A stretch of DNA of 64,000 nt, from NCBI RefSeq assembly GCF_001514145.1, contig NZ_KQ948656.1, positions 992,001 through 1,056,000 of the forward strand. The letters are read 5' to 3'. The translations under genes and the position numbers were made by a program. A model generated the notes under the pieces. That model was not told the DNA's origin and ran no database searches. It worked only from the letters and a program-made list of their open reading frames with translations. Shown here piece after piece: positions 53,458 to 62,203 of this stretch (position 1 is its first letter; every line of letters starts with the position of its first letter). Source of the DNA: Streptomyces canus. GTDB taxonomy: Bacteria > Actinomycetota > Actinomycetes > Streptomycetales > Streptomycetaceae.

Positions 53458-54537
53458 TCACCCGCTGTGCGCCGGCCCCGATTCGTCGAGCCGGCGCAGG
53501 TCCTGCTCGTCCCACTTCCTGGTGTCACGGGGCTCCGTGTAGGGCTCCTTGTCGGGCGGCAGGCCGCCGGCGATGGCCCGCTGCCGGACGGTCTCGGCGT
53601 CGAACTCCAGGCCCAGAAGAATCGCCAGGTTGCTGATCCACAGCCAGACCAGGAAGACGATGACACCTGCCATGGTTCCGTAGGTCTTGTTGTACGAGGC
53701 GAAGTTGGCGACGTAGAACGCGAATCCCGCGGACGCGACCAGCCAGATGACCAGGGCGAGGAAGCTGCCCGGCGTGATCCACCTGAACCCCTTCACCTTG
53801 GCGTTCGGCGTGCCCCAGTACAGGAGCGCGATCATGATCGTGACCAGGACCACCAGGACGGGCCACTTGGCGATCGACCACACCGTCAGGGCGGTGTCGC
53901 CGATCCCGATCGCCGTGCCCGCCTTCCGGGCCAGAGTGCCGGTGAAGACCACGATCAGGGCGCTGATGACGGCGAGCACCATCAGGACCACCGTCAGGCC
54001 CACCCGCACCGGAAGGATCTTCCAGATCGGGCGGCCCTCCGGCATGTCGTAGACCCGGTTGGCCGCGCGGATGAACGCGGCAACGTACCCGGACGCCGAC
54101 CACACCGCCAGGACGATGCCGACGATCGCCATGAGCGATCCGACGCCCGCTTTGTTCTGCAGCTGCTCGACGGCCCCGGTGATGATGTCGCGGGCGGAAC
54201 CCGGCGTGAACTGCTTGAGATTGCGCAGCACCGTGTCCGTGGCGGACTTGCCGGTCAGACCGAGCATCGACACCAGGACCAGCAGGGCCGGGAAGAGCGA
54301 CAACAGGCCGTAGTACGTCAGCGCGGCGGCCCTGTCGGTCAGCTCGTCGTCCTTGAACTCCCGCAGGCTGCCGCGGAGCACCGCCCCCCAGGCCGGCTTC
54401 GGCAGCTGCGAGGGCGTGTCCGGCGCATGCCGCTCCACGGTGGGCCCGGGGCCCACCTCCTCGGCCCGCGGGACCTCGCGCTCCGGAGCCTCGTCAGTGC
54501 CGTGGTGCTCTTTGTGTCCAGGGAGATGCAGCTTCAT
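53458..54537 (-). CDS. YihY/BrkB family membrane protein
   Basis: The 359-residue protein has a charged N-terminal 50 residues and then six membrane helices of the YihY/virulence factor BrkB family. It carries DRAAALTYYGLLSLFPALLVLVS, VGIVLAVWSASGYVAAFIRAAN, WGTPNAKVKGFRWITPGSFLAL and GVIVFLVWLWISNLAILLGLEFD. The long cytoplasmic C-tail is acidic and basic by turns. The family was once called ribonuclease BN by mistake; its real role, possibly transport or lipid handling, is unclear. It lies upstream of the PAP2 gene on the same strand with a 59-bp gap. Confidence 0.88.
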   Translation of the reverse strand: MKLHLPGHKEHHGTDEAPEREVPRAEEVGPGPTVERHAPDTPSQLPKPAWGAVLRGSLREFKDDELTDRAAALTYYGLLSLFPALLVLVSMLGLTGKSATDTVLRNLKQFTPGSARDIITGAVEQLQNKAGVGSLMAIVGIVLAVWSASGYVAAFIRAANRVYDMPEGRPIWKILPVRVGLTVVLMVLAVISALIVVFTGTLARKAGTAIGIGDTALTVWSIAKWPVLVVLVTIMIALLYWGTPNAKVKGFRWITPGSFLALVIWLVASAGFAFYVANFASYNKTYGTMAGVIVFLVWLWISNLAILLGLEFDAETVRQRAIAGGLPPDKEPYTEPRDTRKWDEQDLRRLDESGPAHSG

Positions 54538-54645
54538 GCCGGGCGAGTACCCCCGGACGCCGACCCAATCAGAGCGCCGATGCGGGGTCCGCAGGCCTCC
54601 ATGACGATGAGGCCGACCCGCTTCCCTCAAACCTTACTTCATCTC

Positions 54646-54669
54646 TTGACGTAAGTGGTCCATACCTTT
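54646..54669 (+). promoter_or_regulatory. Promoter region with GntR/DasR-like element
   Basis: TTGACG (54646-54651) is followed by AGTGGTCCATACCTTT (54654-54669), which agrees at 11 of 16 positions with the DasR consensus ACTGGTCTAGACCACT. The match is partial; a related GntR regulator is equally possible. Confidence 0.4.
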
Positions 54670-54730
54670 AGGTTCACGGGTCGGCCAGACACCTCGCGAC
54701 ACCCTCACCCCCCCACGAAGGGCTCTGCGC

Positions 54731-56917
54731 ATGCACACCCTCACTCGCCTCCGCAGATCCGGCGCCGCCACCCTCGTCACGGTGGCCGCCGCGTCTGTCC
54801 TGACCTCCGTCTCCACACCCGCCGATGCCGCCACCGCGCTGCCCACCGGCTTTTCTACTGTCATGAACGCGGCAAGTGGACGTTGTCTGGACGCCAGATC
54901 GGCCGGCACCGCCAACGGAACCGTCGTCCAGCAGTACGCGTGCAACAGCACCACGGCCCAGCAGTGGGGTTTCACCGCCACGAGCGACGGCTACGTCCGC
55001 ATCGACAACCGCAACGGCACCGGCCAGGTCGTGGACGTGGCCGACGTCTCCGCCGCCGACAACGCCCCCGTCCACCTGTGGACCTACGGCGGTGGCGCCA
55101 ACCAGCAGTGGCTGCCCGTGCACGAGGGCGGCGGCGCCTACCACTTCGTCAACCGCAACAGCGGCAAGTGCCTGGACGATCCGGGTGCCTCGACCGCCGA
55201 CAGCGTGCAGTTCGTGCAGTACACGTGCAACGGCAGCGCGGCCCAGCGCTTCCAGGTGGTCCCCGTGACCCAGTCGGCCACCAACCCGGACCTGGGCCCC
55301 AACGTGGTCGTCTTCGACCCGTCGATGTCGTCCTCGACGATCCAGTCGCGGCTGAACTCGATCTTCCAGCAGCAGGAGACCAACCAGTTCGGCGCACAGC
55401 GCCACGCCGTCCTGTTCAAGCCGGGCTCGTACAGCGCGGACGTCAACGTCGGCTTCTACACGCAGGTCGCGGGGCTCGGGCTGAGCCCGGACTCGGTCAC
55501 GGTCAACGGCGCGGTGCACGCCGAGGCCGACTGGTTCCAGGGCAACGCGACGCAGAACTTCTGGCGCGGGGCCGAGAACCTGTCCGTCAACCCCACCAAC
55601 GGCAACGACCGTTGGGCGGTCTCGCAGGCGGCGGCATACCGCCGGATGCACCTGCGCGGCAGTCTCGCCCTCGACGACAACGGCTGGTCCAGCGGTGGCC
55701 TGCTCGCCGACACGAAGATCGACGGGCAGGTCAACTCCGGTAGTCAGCAACAGTGGTTGACCCGCAACTCCCAGCTCGGCAGCTGGACCGGCGCCAACTG
55801 GAACATGGTCTTCGTCGGCAGCCAGGGCGTCCCCGGCACCAGCTTCCCCAACCCGCCCCACACCACCGTCGCGCAGTCCCCGGTGAGCAGGGAGAAGCCC
55901 TTCCTGTACGTCGACGGCGACGGCGCCTACAAGGTGTTCGTGCCGTCCGTACGGTCCAACTCCACCGGCACCAGCTGGGCGAACGGCTCCCCGTCCGGCA
56001 GCTCCCTGTCCCTGGACACCTTCTACGTCGTGAAGCCGGGCGCGAGTGCCGCGGACATCAACGCGGCGCTGGCGGCGGGCAAGAACCTCCTGGTCACCCC
56101 CGGCGTGTACCACCTGAACCAGACCCTCCAGGTGAACCGCGCCGACACCGTCGTGCTCGGCCTCGGCCTCGCCACGTTCGTCCCGGACAACGGCATCACC
56201 GCGATGAAGGTGGCCGACGTCGACGGCGTGAAGGTGGCGGGCGTCCTCTTCGACGCGGGCACCACCAACTCGCCCACCCTGATGGAGGTCGGGCCGACCG
56301 GCTCCTCCGCCTCCCACGCCGCGAACCCGACCTCCCTGCACGACGTGTACTTCCGCGTCGGCGGCGCGGGCGTCGGCAAGGCGACCACCAGCCTCGTGAT
56401 CAACAGCGACAACGTCATCGGCGACCACATGTGGATCTGGCGCGCCGACCACGGCAGCGGCGTCGGCTGGACCACCAACACCGCGGACACGGGCCTGATC
56501 GTCAACGGCGACGACGTCACGGCGTACGGCCTGTTCGTCGAGCACTACCAGAAGTACCAGACCATGTGGAACGGCAACGGCGGCCGCACGTACTTCTACC
56601 AGAACGAGATGCCGTACGACCCGCCCAACCAGGCGGCCTGGACGAACGGTTCCACCCAGGGCTACGCCGCCTACAAGGTCGCCGACTCGGTCACCAGCCA
56701 CCAGGCCTACGGCCTCGGCAGCTACTGCTACTTCAACGTGAACCCGGGCGTCGTCGCGGAACGGGCCATCGAGGCGCCCAACACCGCGGGCGTGCGCTTC
56801 CAGAGCATGGTGACGGTCTCACTCGGCGGCACCGGCACCATCCGGCACGTCGTCAACGGCACCGGCGGCCCGTCCAACTCCTCGACCAACGTGGCCAATC
56901 TGACCAGCTACCCGTAG
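54731..56917 (+). CDS. Secreted ricin-lectin beta-helix protein
   Basis: The 728-residue product has a Sec signal (cleavage near TPADAAT, residue 35). A ricin-type CBM13 lectin domain follows at about residues 40-180, with QW repeats TTAQQWGFTAT, GANQQWLPVHE and SAAQRFQVVPV. The rest is a long beta-helix-like unit: LLFKPGSYSADVNVGFYTQVAGLG, NVIGDHMWIWRADHGSGVGW, GLFVEHYQKYQTMWNG. Proteins of this kind are common in Streptomyces and are sometimes labelled adenylyl cyclase in error. The fold suggests a glycan-acting enzyme, but I cannot name catalytic residues or substrate. AAGGG precedes the ATG. Confidence 0.75.
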   Translation: MHTLTRLRRSGAATLVTVAAASVLTSVSTPADAATALPTGFSTVMNAASGRCLDARSAGTANGTVVQQYACNSTTAQQWGFTATSDGYVRIDNRNGTGQVVDVADVSAADNAPVHLWTYGGGANQQWLPVHEGGGAYHFVNRNSGKCLDDPGASTADSVQFVQYTCNGSAAQRFQVVPVTQSATNPDLGPNVVVFDPSMSSSTIQSRLNSIFQQQETNQFGAQRHAVLFKPGSYSADVNVGFYTQVAGLGLSPDSVTVNGAVHAEADWFQGNATQNFWRGAENLSVNPTNGNDRWAVSQAAAYRRMHLRGSLALDDNGWSSGGLLADTKIDGQVNSGSQQQWLTRNSQLGSWTGANWNMVFVGSQGVPGTSFPNPPHTTVAQSPVSREKPFLYVDGDGAYKVFVPSVRSNSTGTSWANGSPSGSSLSLDTFYVVKPGASAADINAALAAGKNLLVTPGVYHLNQTLQVNRADTVVLGLGLATFVPDNGITAMKVADVDGVKVAGVLFDAGTTNSPTLMEVGPTGSSASHAANPTSLHDVYFRVGGAGVGKATTSLVINSDNVIGDHMWIWRADHGSGVGWTTNTADTGLIVNGDDVTAYGLFVEHYQKYQTMWNGNGGRTYFYQNEMPYDPPNQAAWTNGSTQGYAAYKVADSVTSHQAYGLGSYCYFNVNPGVVAERAIEAPNTAGVRFQSMVTVSLGGTGTIRHVVNGTGGPSNSSTNVANLTSYP

Positions 56918-56930
56918 AGCCCCGTCCTCC

Positions 56931-56961
56931 GCCGCCCCTCCTCCACCGGGGGGGGGGCGGC
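56931..56961 (+). terminator. GC-rich hairpin with 10-G run
   Basis: GCCGCCCC and GGGGCGGC can pair across a 15-base loop just after the lectin gene. There is no U-tract, and a run of ten G (56948-56957) makes the pairing slip. Between 56962 and 57196 I see no gene and no convincing promoter. Confidence 0.4.
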
Positions 56962-57196
56962 CTGCTCACCGCGCTGTTCCGAGCTCCGTGGGTGACAACC
57001 CGCGTGGGCCTTTCCCGATGCGGGCTGTCGGGAGAACCGGCGCACAACCGCCCGCTTCCCCTCCGCCGTTGTGGGCGATCGTGGGCGAGGACGTACTGAC
57101 CCTGTAACGAGCGTCAACGCGCCCTCGCACAGCAGGCGTTCGGCCTGGCAGAGTGGGGTATGTACGCCGCGCGGCGGCGGGGGAGGCACGGGAGAG

Positions 57197-57535
57197 ATGA
57201 CGGCGACGATCTCCGTGAAGGTCGAGGGACCGCTCGGGCTCGACGAGCCGGAGCAGCTCCTGGAGGAGCTGGGACGGGAGACAGGGCTGACCTGGCGGCT
57301 GGAGACGGCCGGGCAGGACGGCACCCTCGACGGCGGCCTCGCCGCCATCATGCTGGAGGCCGTGCTCGGCGGCGCTGTCGGTGCCGCGGTGCAGGTCGCC
57401 GTGCAACGGGCGATCGAGACCTGGCGGGGCCGCAGGCTCGATCCACCACCCGTCACCATCATCGTCGTCCAGCCCCCGCAGGCCCCGCAGCCCGCGCCAC
57501 GCACCGACGACCTCACCACCCCCGAGGGGAGCTGA
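57197..57535 (+). CDS. EACC1-like small adaptor protein
   Basis: The 112-residue protein has an N-terminal beta strand (TISVKVEG), a helix (EPEQLLEELGRET), a short strand (LTWRLETAG), a hydrophobic Gly/Ala-rich helix (LAAIMLEAVLGGAVGAAVQVAVQRAIETW) and a last strand (VTIIVVQPP). This order fits the effector-associated constant component 1 (EACC1) domain described in bacterial conflict systems, where it accompanies varying effectors. I recognise it from pattern and context, not from a search. GGGAGAG precedes the ATG. The caspase gene begins five bases after its stop, so it is first in a three-gene operon. Confidence 0.65.
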   Translation: MTATISVKVEGPLGLDEPEQLLEELGRETGLTWRLETAGQDGTLDGGLAAIMLEAVLGGAVGAAVQVAVQRAIETWRGRRLDPPPVTIIVVQPPQAPQPAPRTDDLTTPEGS

Positions 57536-57540
57536 CCGGC

Positions 57541-58569
57541 ATGGCATCCCGGGCGCTGGTGATCGGCGTCGGAACATATGGTGAGGAATCCGGGATACAG
57601 GGCTATCCGACGATCGAGGCGAGCGCCCGGGCCTACGGAACAGCGCTGGCCCGGGACCCGCGGTGGGGCGCCGCCGACCGGTCCCCGGTGCTGAAGCCGG
57701 ACGAGGTGCGGACGGCCGACGACGTGATGCGCGCCCTCCACGAGGCGGCCGCGGCCGGCGAGGGCCCGGAGGACACCCTGCTCGTGGTGTACGTCGGCCA
57801 CGGCGCCTACTGGCAGGACGTGCCCGGCGGCCAGGTCCACTTCGCGGTCGGCTCCTCGCGCGTCAGCGAACCCTGGACATGGCTGTCCGCCTGGTACGTG
57901 TACCGGGCGATCAGGAAGAGCAAGGCCGGCCTCAAAGTGCTGATAGCGGACTGCTGTTACTCCAGCATGCTGCCCCACCTGGGACCCGAGTCCGCCCTGC
58001 CGGGGGCTCTCGGCACCCGCTTCAACGGCACCTGCGTCCTCACCGCGGTCGGCGGCAGCGTGCACAACGCGTGGGCCGGCGCCTGCCAGAACCTGCCTCA
58101 CCCCCTCGACACCTGCACACCGTTCAGCGGCCATCTGCTGAACGTGCTCGGGCAGGGCATGCCCGACCACCCCGAGGACCTCACCCTCGGCGCACTCCGC
58201 GCCGGGATCGACGAGGGGATGCAGGAGTGCGGCGTCCACCACGCGCCGCGGATGCTGCTGAACGACGCCTCGGAGGCGGCCCCGCTGTTCACCAACCACG
58301 CCAAGGGCCGCCGGCCCCGGACCCGCGCGCTGGGCACGGTGGACGAATGGGTGCGCGAGCTGCTCCTCAACGGCGAGCGCAACCTGCCCGATCTGATGCG
58401 CCGACCCGACCTCGCGGGCCGCGTGGTCGTACGACTGAGGGCCGGGGACGAGCAGAGCCGCGACCTGGCCCGCCGCGTCGACCGGAAGGCCGGCGAACTG
58501 CTGCCCGACCCCGCCGACTTCGTCAGGTACTGGGGTGAGGTCGAACCCGCCATGCTGGGCGGCGGATGA
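57541..58569 (+). CDS. Caspase-family protease of a conflict-type operon
   Basis: The 342-residue protein has a caspase/peptidase C14 fold: strand RALVIGVGTYG at the N-terminus, His87 in LVVYVGHGAYW and catalytic Cys139 in VLIADCCYSSML (D-x-C-x-S). The catalytic dyad is intact. The fold ends near residue 255; a charged helical extension follows (RRPRTRALGTVDEWVREL to DFVRYWGEVEPAM) that may bind partners. No signal peptide or membrane helix is seen. It is translationally coupled to the third gene (ATGA overlap) and lies 5 bp after the EACC1-like gene. A role in regulated cell death or phage defence is inference from the family and context. Confidence 0.85.
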   Translation: MASRALVIGVGTYGEESGIQGYPTIEASARAYGTALARDPRWGAADRSPVLKPDEVRTADDVMRALHEAAAAGEGPEDTLLVVYVGHGAYWQDVPGGQVHFAVGSSRVSEPWTWLSAWYVYRAIRKSKAGLKVLIADCCYSSMLPHLGPESALPGALGTRFNGTCVLTAVGGSVHNAWAGACQNLPHPLDTCTPFSGHLLNVLGQGMPDHPEDLTLGALRAGIDEGMQECGVHHAPRMLLNDASEAAPLFTNHAKGRRPRTRALGTVDEWVRELLLNGERNLPDLMRRPDLAGRVVVRLRAGDEQSRDLARRVDRKAGELLPDPADFVRYWGEVEPAMLGGG

Positions 58570-60233
58570 CCGGCGCCGACAGCGCCGCGGGCGACCGCCG
58601 CACAGACCACCTCTTCCAGCCGGACCTGGCCGAGTCGCTCAACGAGGCGTACGCCTGGGTCGCACGGGCCGAGGTCAGGCAGTTCATGGGCATCCTGGAC
58701 AGGATGCGCAAGGAGCATCGCGAGGCGATGGCCATGCGCGCCCTGTACGCCTTCGCGCTGCGCCGCCCGGTCGACGAACTGGTCGAGCTCGCCCACCACT
58801 TCGACCCGCGTGACGGCGTCATGCTGATGGCGACGGCCGCCCTGTCGCGGCCCGTCGGGGAGGCCGCCGAGCTGGCCGTGATGCAGCAGGACGCGGAGGC
58901 CGGCAGCGAGCGCGCCCCGATCACCGCGAGCATCGTGCACGACGTGGCCTGCCAGCGCACGGCCTTCGACGTGGCGGTGTTCGTGCGGGTCGTGGAGGAG
59001 CGGGGGTCAGACCTCGCGGAGCGCACCGTGCAGGTGTTCGCGGGCCGCGGCTCCGGCCGCACCAACCTCGACAAGGCGTTGCTGTACACCGCGCTGCGCG
59101 ACGAGGGCTGCGACCGCGAGGCCGACCGGCTGCTGGAACTGACCTTGCGGGCGATCGCCGACAGCGAGCCGGACGCCGGGCCGGGCGAGGAGGGCGAGGA
59201 GATCGCCGACCTGTCCGGGGCGTTCCAGCACCTCAGCCCGGTCGGCCGGGTCCTGGAACGCTGGATCGAGGAGAGACTGAAGGCCTCGGACGCGACCCAG
59301 GTGGAGATGACGCGGCGACTGGTGGCGAAGCTGATCGCCCGGCGCGGGGCCGGTCACGACGCCCTCGCCGAGCACATCGGCCGCACCACCAGGCCCCGGC
59401 ACGTGGTGAAGCTCTGCGCGCTGCTGGCGAGGGAGGAGGACTCACCCGCCAAGTGCGCCCTGGTACGGCACTACGCGGCCGGGCACACGAACGTCCAGGA
59501 ACTCGCCGCGCTCGTGTCGTACTGGCACAAGGAGCCGGCCCTGACCCGCACCACCCGCGAGCTGCTGGCCGACATCGTGGCGGGCTCCGCCACCCCGGGC
59601 TCCGCCCCCCGCCCCCTCGACGAGCTGACACACCTGGACGAGTGGCTGCCGGAGAAGGACGCGGCGCCCGAGTGCTCCCGGCTGCTGCGCTATGTCGCCG
59701 CCGTGGGCGTCGAGGGGCGCTCCGGCACCGAACTGGTGGCCCTGCTGGACAACGTCGAGCGCAGCCGTGACCGGACCCGGGCCGCGGACGAGGCGGGGCG
59801 CCGGCTGGCCCTGGCCGTCATGGAGCCGCACGCGGACCGGGACTGGTTCGTGGAGTGCCTGAGCGCGCTGCGGACCCGGCACTCGGTCGCCGTGGACGCG
59901 GCCTGCCGCGAACTCTCCGACCCCTCCACCCGGTTGACGGTCGACGCCGCCCTGGTCGCCGATGTCGCGGCCCGTCTGCACCGCGCCGACCTTCGCGACG
60001 AGGCCTGGACCTTGCTCGAACGGTTCCTGGAGAACGAGCAGTCGGTGACTCCGGCCGCCGTCGTCGAGGTGGTGGGCGGGGTGCTGGCACTGCCGCTGCC
60101 GGACGCCGAGCTGCTGCTGCGGGCCACGGTGGGCCGCTGGTCGGACGTGGGCCACCGCGATGACGCGGTGGCCCAACTGCGGGCGGCCGAGCAGCACGAG
60201 GCGGCGGAGTGGGTCATCAAGTCCCTGCGGTGA
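58566..60233 (+). CDS. All-helical partner protein of the caspase operon
   Basis: I do not recognise this 555-residue protein. It reads as almost entirely alpha-helical, with many pairs of 15-25-residue helices (SLNEAYAWVARAEVRQFMGIL, DLAERTVQVFAGRGSGRTNLDKALLYTALRDEG, TRRLVAKLIARRGAG, AADEAGRRLALAVMEPHADRDW), like a TPR/HEAT-type solenoid but without a clean repeat. No enzyme motif, P-loop or membrane segment is visible. Its ATG overlaps the caspase stop codon by 4 bp. It could be the sensor, the scaffold or the protease substrate. The last 17 bp overlap the permease gene on the other strand. Confidence 0.8.
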   Translation: MTGADSAAGDRRTDHLFQPDLAESLNEAYAWVARAEVRQFMGILDRMRKEHREAMAMRALYAFALRRPVDELVELAHHFDPRDGVMLMATAALSRPVGEAAELAVMQQDAEAGSERAPITASIVHDVACQRTAFDVAVFVRVVEERGSDLAERTVQVFAGRGSGRTNLDKALLYTALRDEGCDREADRLLELTLRAIADSEPDAGPGEEGEEIADLSGAFQHLSPVGRVLERWIEERLKASDATQVEMTRRLVAKLIARRGAGHDALAEHIGRTTRPRHVVKLCALLAREEDSPAKCALVRHYAAGHTNVQELAALVSYWHKEPALTRTTRELLADIVAGSATPGSAPRPLDELTHLDEWLPEKDAAPECSRLLRYVAAVGVEGRSGTELVALLDNVERSRDRTRAADEAGRRLALAVMEPHADRDWFVECLSALRTRHSVAVDAACRELSDPSTRLTVDAALVADVAARLHRADLRDEAWTLLERFLENEQSVTPAAVVEVVGGVLALPLPDAELLLRATVGRWSDVGHRDDAVAQLRAAEQHEAAEWVIKSLR

Positions 60234-62022
60234 CGGGCACTTCCTGAAGTTCACGGCGGGGCACGGGCAGGGTGGGCGGCACGTGGTCCATGTAGCGGCG
60301 GCAGGCCCGGACCAGCAGCGGGAAGAAGACAGCCGCCGACAGTGCGACGATCAGCTGCGGCACCAGGGCGAGATCGTCGCTCAGGACGTGCCGCAGCAGG
60401 GTGCACGCCACGATCACCGCCAGATGCGCGAGGAACAGCAGCGCCGGTCGTACCGCCGGGTCCCCGGGGGTGGCGAAGCGGGAGACGTGGTCCCGGGCGT
60501 CGTAGCGTCGGAACAGGCCTCCCACGAAGGGCAGGTCGCGTCTGGCCAGCCAGGGGAGCCCGAGCAGCAGCGCCGAGCCGATTCCCACGGCGGCCATGCC
60601 CCGCCACACGTTGGGCCACTCCGCCTCGAGCATCACGATGGCGATCGCGACGAACGCGGTGGCGGAGAGCGCCAGGTGCACCGCCCGGCGCGTCCGCCCG
60701 AACTCCGGTAGTTTCAACGCCACCAGGACGACGCCCGGCGTGGCGTACACGACCAGCGTCGGCACGCTGTTGAGGGCGACCAGTTCCTCCCAGTTGCCCC
60801 GCACCACGACGAGCATCGCCAGCCCTATCGCGAAGTTGACCAGCAGGATCATCCAGTACGCGTCGATCTCGCCGCCCCGGAACCGGAACGACGCCCGACG
60901 CGCCGTCTGCAGCCCGCGGTGGGTGAGGTGGGCGCGGCTGAGGGCCGCGACCTCGCGGGTCAGGGCGTGGGTGAAGACGATGCCGGACCCCATCGGTGAC
61001 AGCACCGCGTTCACCCGGATCAGCCACGCCAGCCAGGTCATCGTCGCCGCCGCGGCGAACTGGGAGTACGGCGATTCGAGCATGTTCCCGGTGAGCCCCT
61101 GGCAGTGCCTGCCGAACACGTACTGCAGCGCCGTGTACAGCAGGAACGCGCCGACGAGCGTGCCGTACACCGCCCAGCGCAGCCGCGCCGCCTCGCCCAT
61201 GCCCCGCCGTTTGACGTTGCCGGCGAAGTCGAGCGGCGCCTGGAAGCCGATGTACGCGTAGATGACGGCGCCGCCCAGCACCACGTACAGCGGCGACAGG
61301 TGCCCGGCCTGGCTCTGCAGGTGTTCGGCGGTTCCCGAGCGCCCGCTGAGGTACCAGACCTGCTCCGGTCTGCAGCTGTCGGCGGCGTCGAACGCGGCGA
61401 AACCCAGACAGACGATGATCAGCACCGGGACCAGGACCTTCACCATGGTGATGAAGAGGTTCAGCCTGATCAGCCGGCGCGGCGGCAGCAGGTTGAGCCC
61501 GACGATCAGCGCCATGAACACCACGGCCCACAGGACGCCGGTCATGGAGAAGTCGTAGGCGTGTTCCATGCTCTGCGGGGTGGGCTGGGCGACGTTCCTC
61601 AGCACGTCGCCGTTCCGCAGCAACGACGGGAACCAGTAAGCCAGTCCGTGGACCATGGCCACTGCCTCGCTCGCCGGATTCACCGCGTACACGATCCACA
61701 GCCCGGCGGCCACGACGGTGGCCACCAGCGGGCCCGCCGCCTGCAGGGGGAGGAAGATCAGGCCGCCCGTCTTGGGGACTGCGATGCCCAGTTCGACCAT
61801 CACGGCGGCTATCAGCAGCATCAGCGCCCCGCCGGCCGCCCAGGCCCACACGGCGTTGTCACCGGCCGCCCAGTGGGCCTTACCGGCCGCCAGCAGCCAC
61901 CCGGAACCCACGACACCGCCGGCGGCGAGCCCCACCAGATCCAGCGTGGACAGCCGACGGCGTTCGTCGGCGTCCTCCAACGAGCCCGACCGTGCCGAGC
62001 CCCGGTCGCCCATCCACCCCAA
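60217..62022 (-). CDS. APC-superfamily amino acid permease
   Basis: The 601-residue protein has about 12-14 membrane helices. The first carries LDLVGLAAGGVVGSGWLLAAGKA, the unwound GxVG helix-1 motif of APC transporters; GGLIFLPLQAAGPLVATVVAAGLW, GGAVIYAYIGFQAPLDFAGNVKRRG and RVNAVLSPMGSGIVFTHAL follow. The substrate is probably an amino acid or polyamine. The start is ambiguous: a TTG at 62022 has an excellent GGAGGGGGA in front, whereas the ATG at 62013 would put that site 14 bp away. It is convergent with the caspase operon. Confidence 0.85.
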   Translation of the reverse strand: MGWMGDRGSARSGSLEDADERRRLSTLDLVGLAAGGVVGSGWLLAAGKAHWAAGDNAVWAWAAGGALMLLIAAVMVELGIAVPKTGGLIFLPLQAAGPLVATVVAAGLWIVYAVNPASEAVAMVHGLAYWFPSLLRNGDVLRNVAQPTPQSMEHAYDFSMTGVLWAVVFMALIVGLNLLPPRRLIRLNLFITMVKVLVPVLIIVCLGFAAFDAADSCRPEQVWYLSGRSGTAEHLQSQAGHLSPLYVVLGGAVIYAYIGFQAPLDFAGNVKRRGMGEAARLRWAVYGTLVGAFLLYTALQYVFGRHCQGLTGNMLESPYSQFAAAATMTWLAWLIRVNAVLSPMGSGIVFTHALTREVAALSRAHLTHRGLQTARRASFRFRGGEIDAYWMILLVNFAIGLAMLVVVRGNWEELVALNSVPTLVVYATPGVVLVALKLPEFGRTRRAVHLALSATAFVAIAIVMLEAEWPNVWRGMAAVGIGSALLLGLPWLARRDLPFVGGLFRRYDARDHVSRFATPGDPAVRPALLFLAHLAVIVACTLLRHVLSDDLALVPQLIVALSAAVFFPLLVRACRRYMDHVPPTLPVPRRELQEVPVTAGT

Positions 62023-62203
62023 CTCGTCCCCCTCCCCCGGAGTTACCGCAGACCAGGTTATCTTCGGCAGCGACTCGGGAGGCCGTGGACGGCAGGTGAG
62101 GAACCGGTACTGAATCGATGCCGGGACGACGCCTTCACAGGTTCCGGTCACTGCACCTGGCCGGCGGGTCCGCCTGAAGGGGCGGGCCCGCCGGTGGTGT
62201 TGG

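Noticed and set aside
54731..56917. Adenylyl cyclase as function of the lectin/beta-helix protein
   Set aside because: That name circulates for related proteins, but there is no cyclase motif and the protein is secreted with a lectin domain.
56948..56957. Run of ten G as a phase-variable tract or frameshift site
   Set aside because: It lies outside any coding region, 30 bp after a stop codon, so a length change would not alter a protein.
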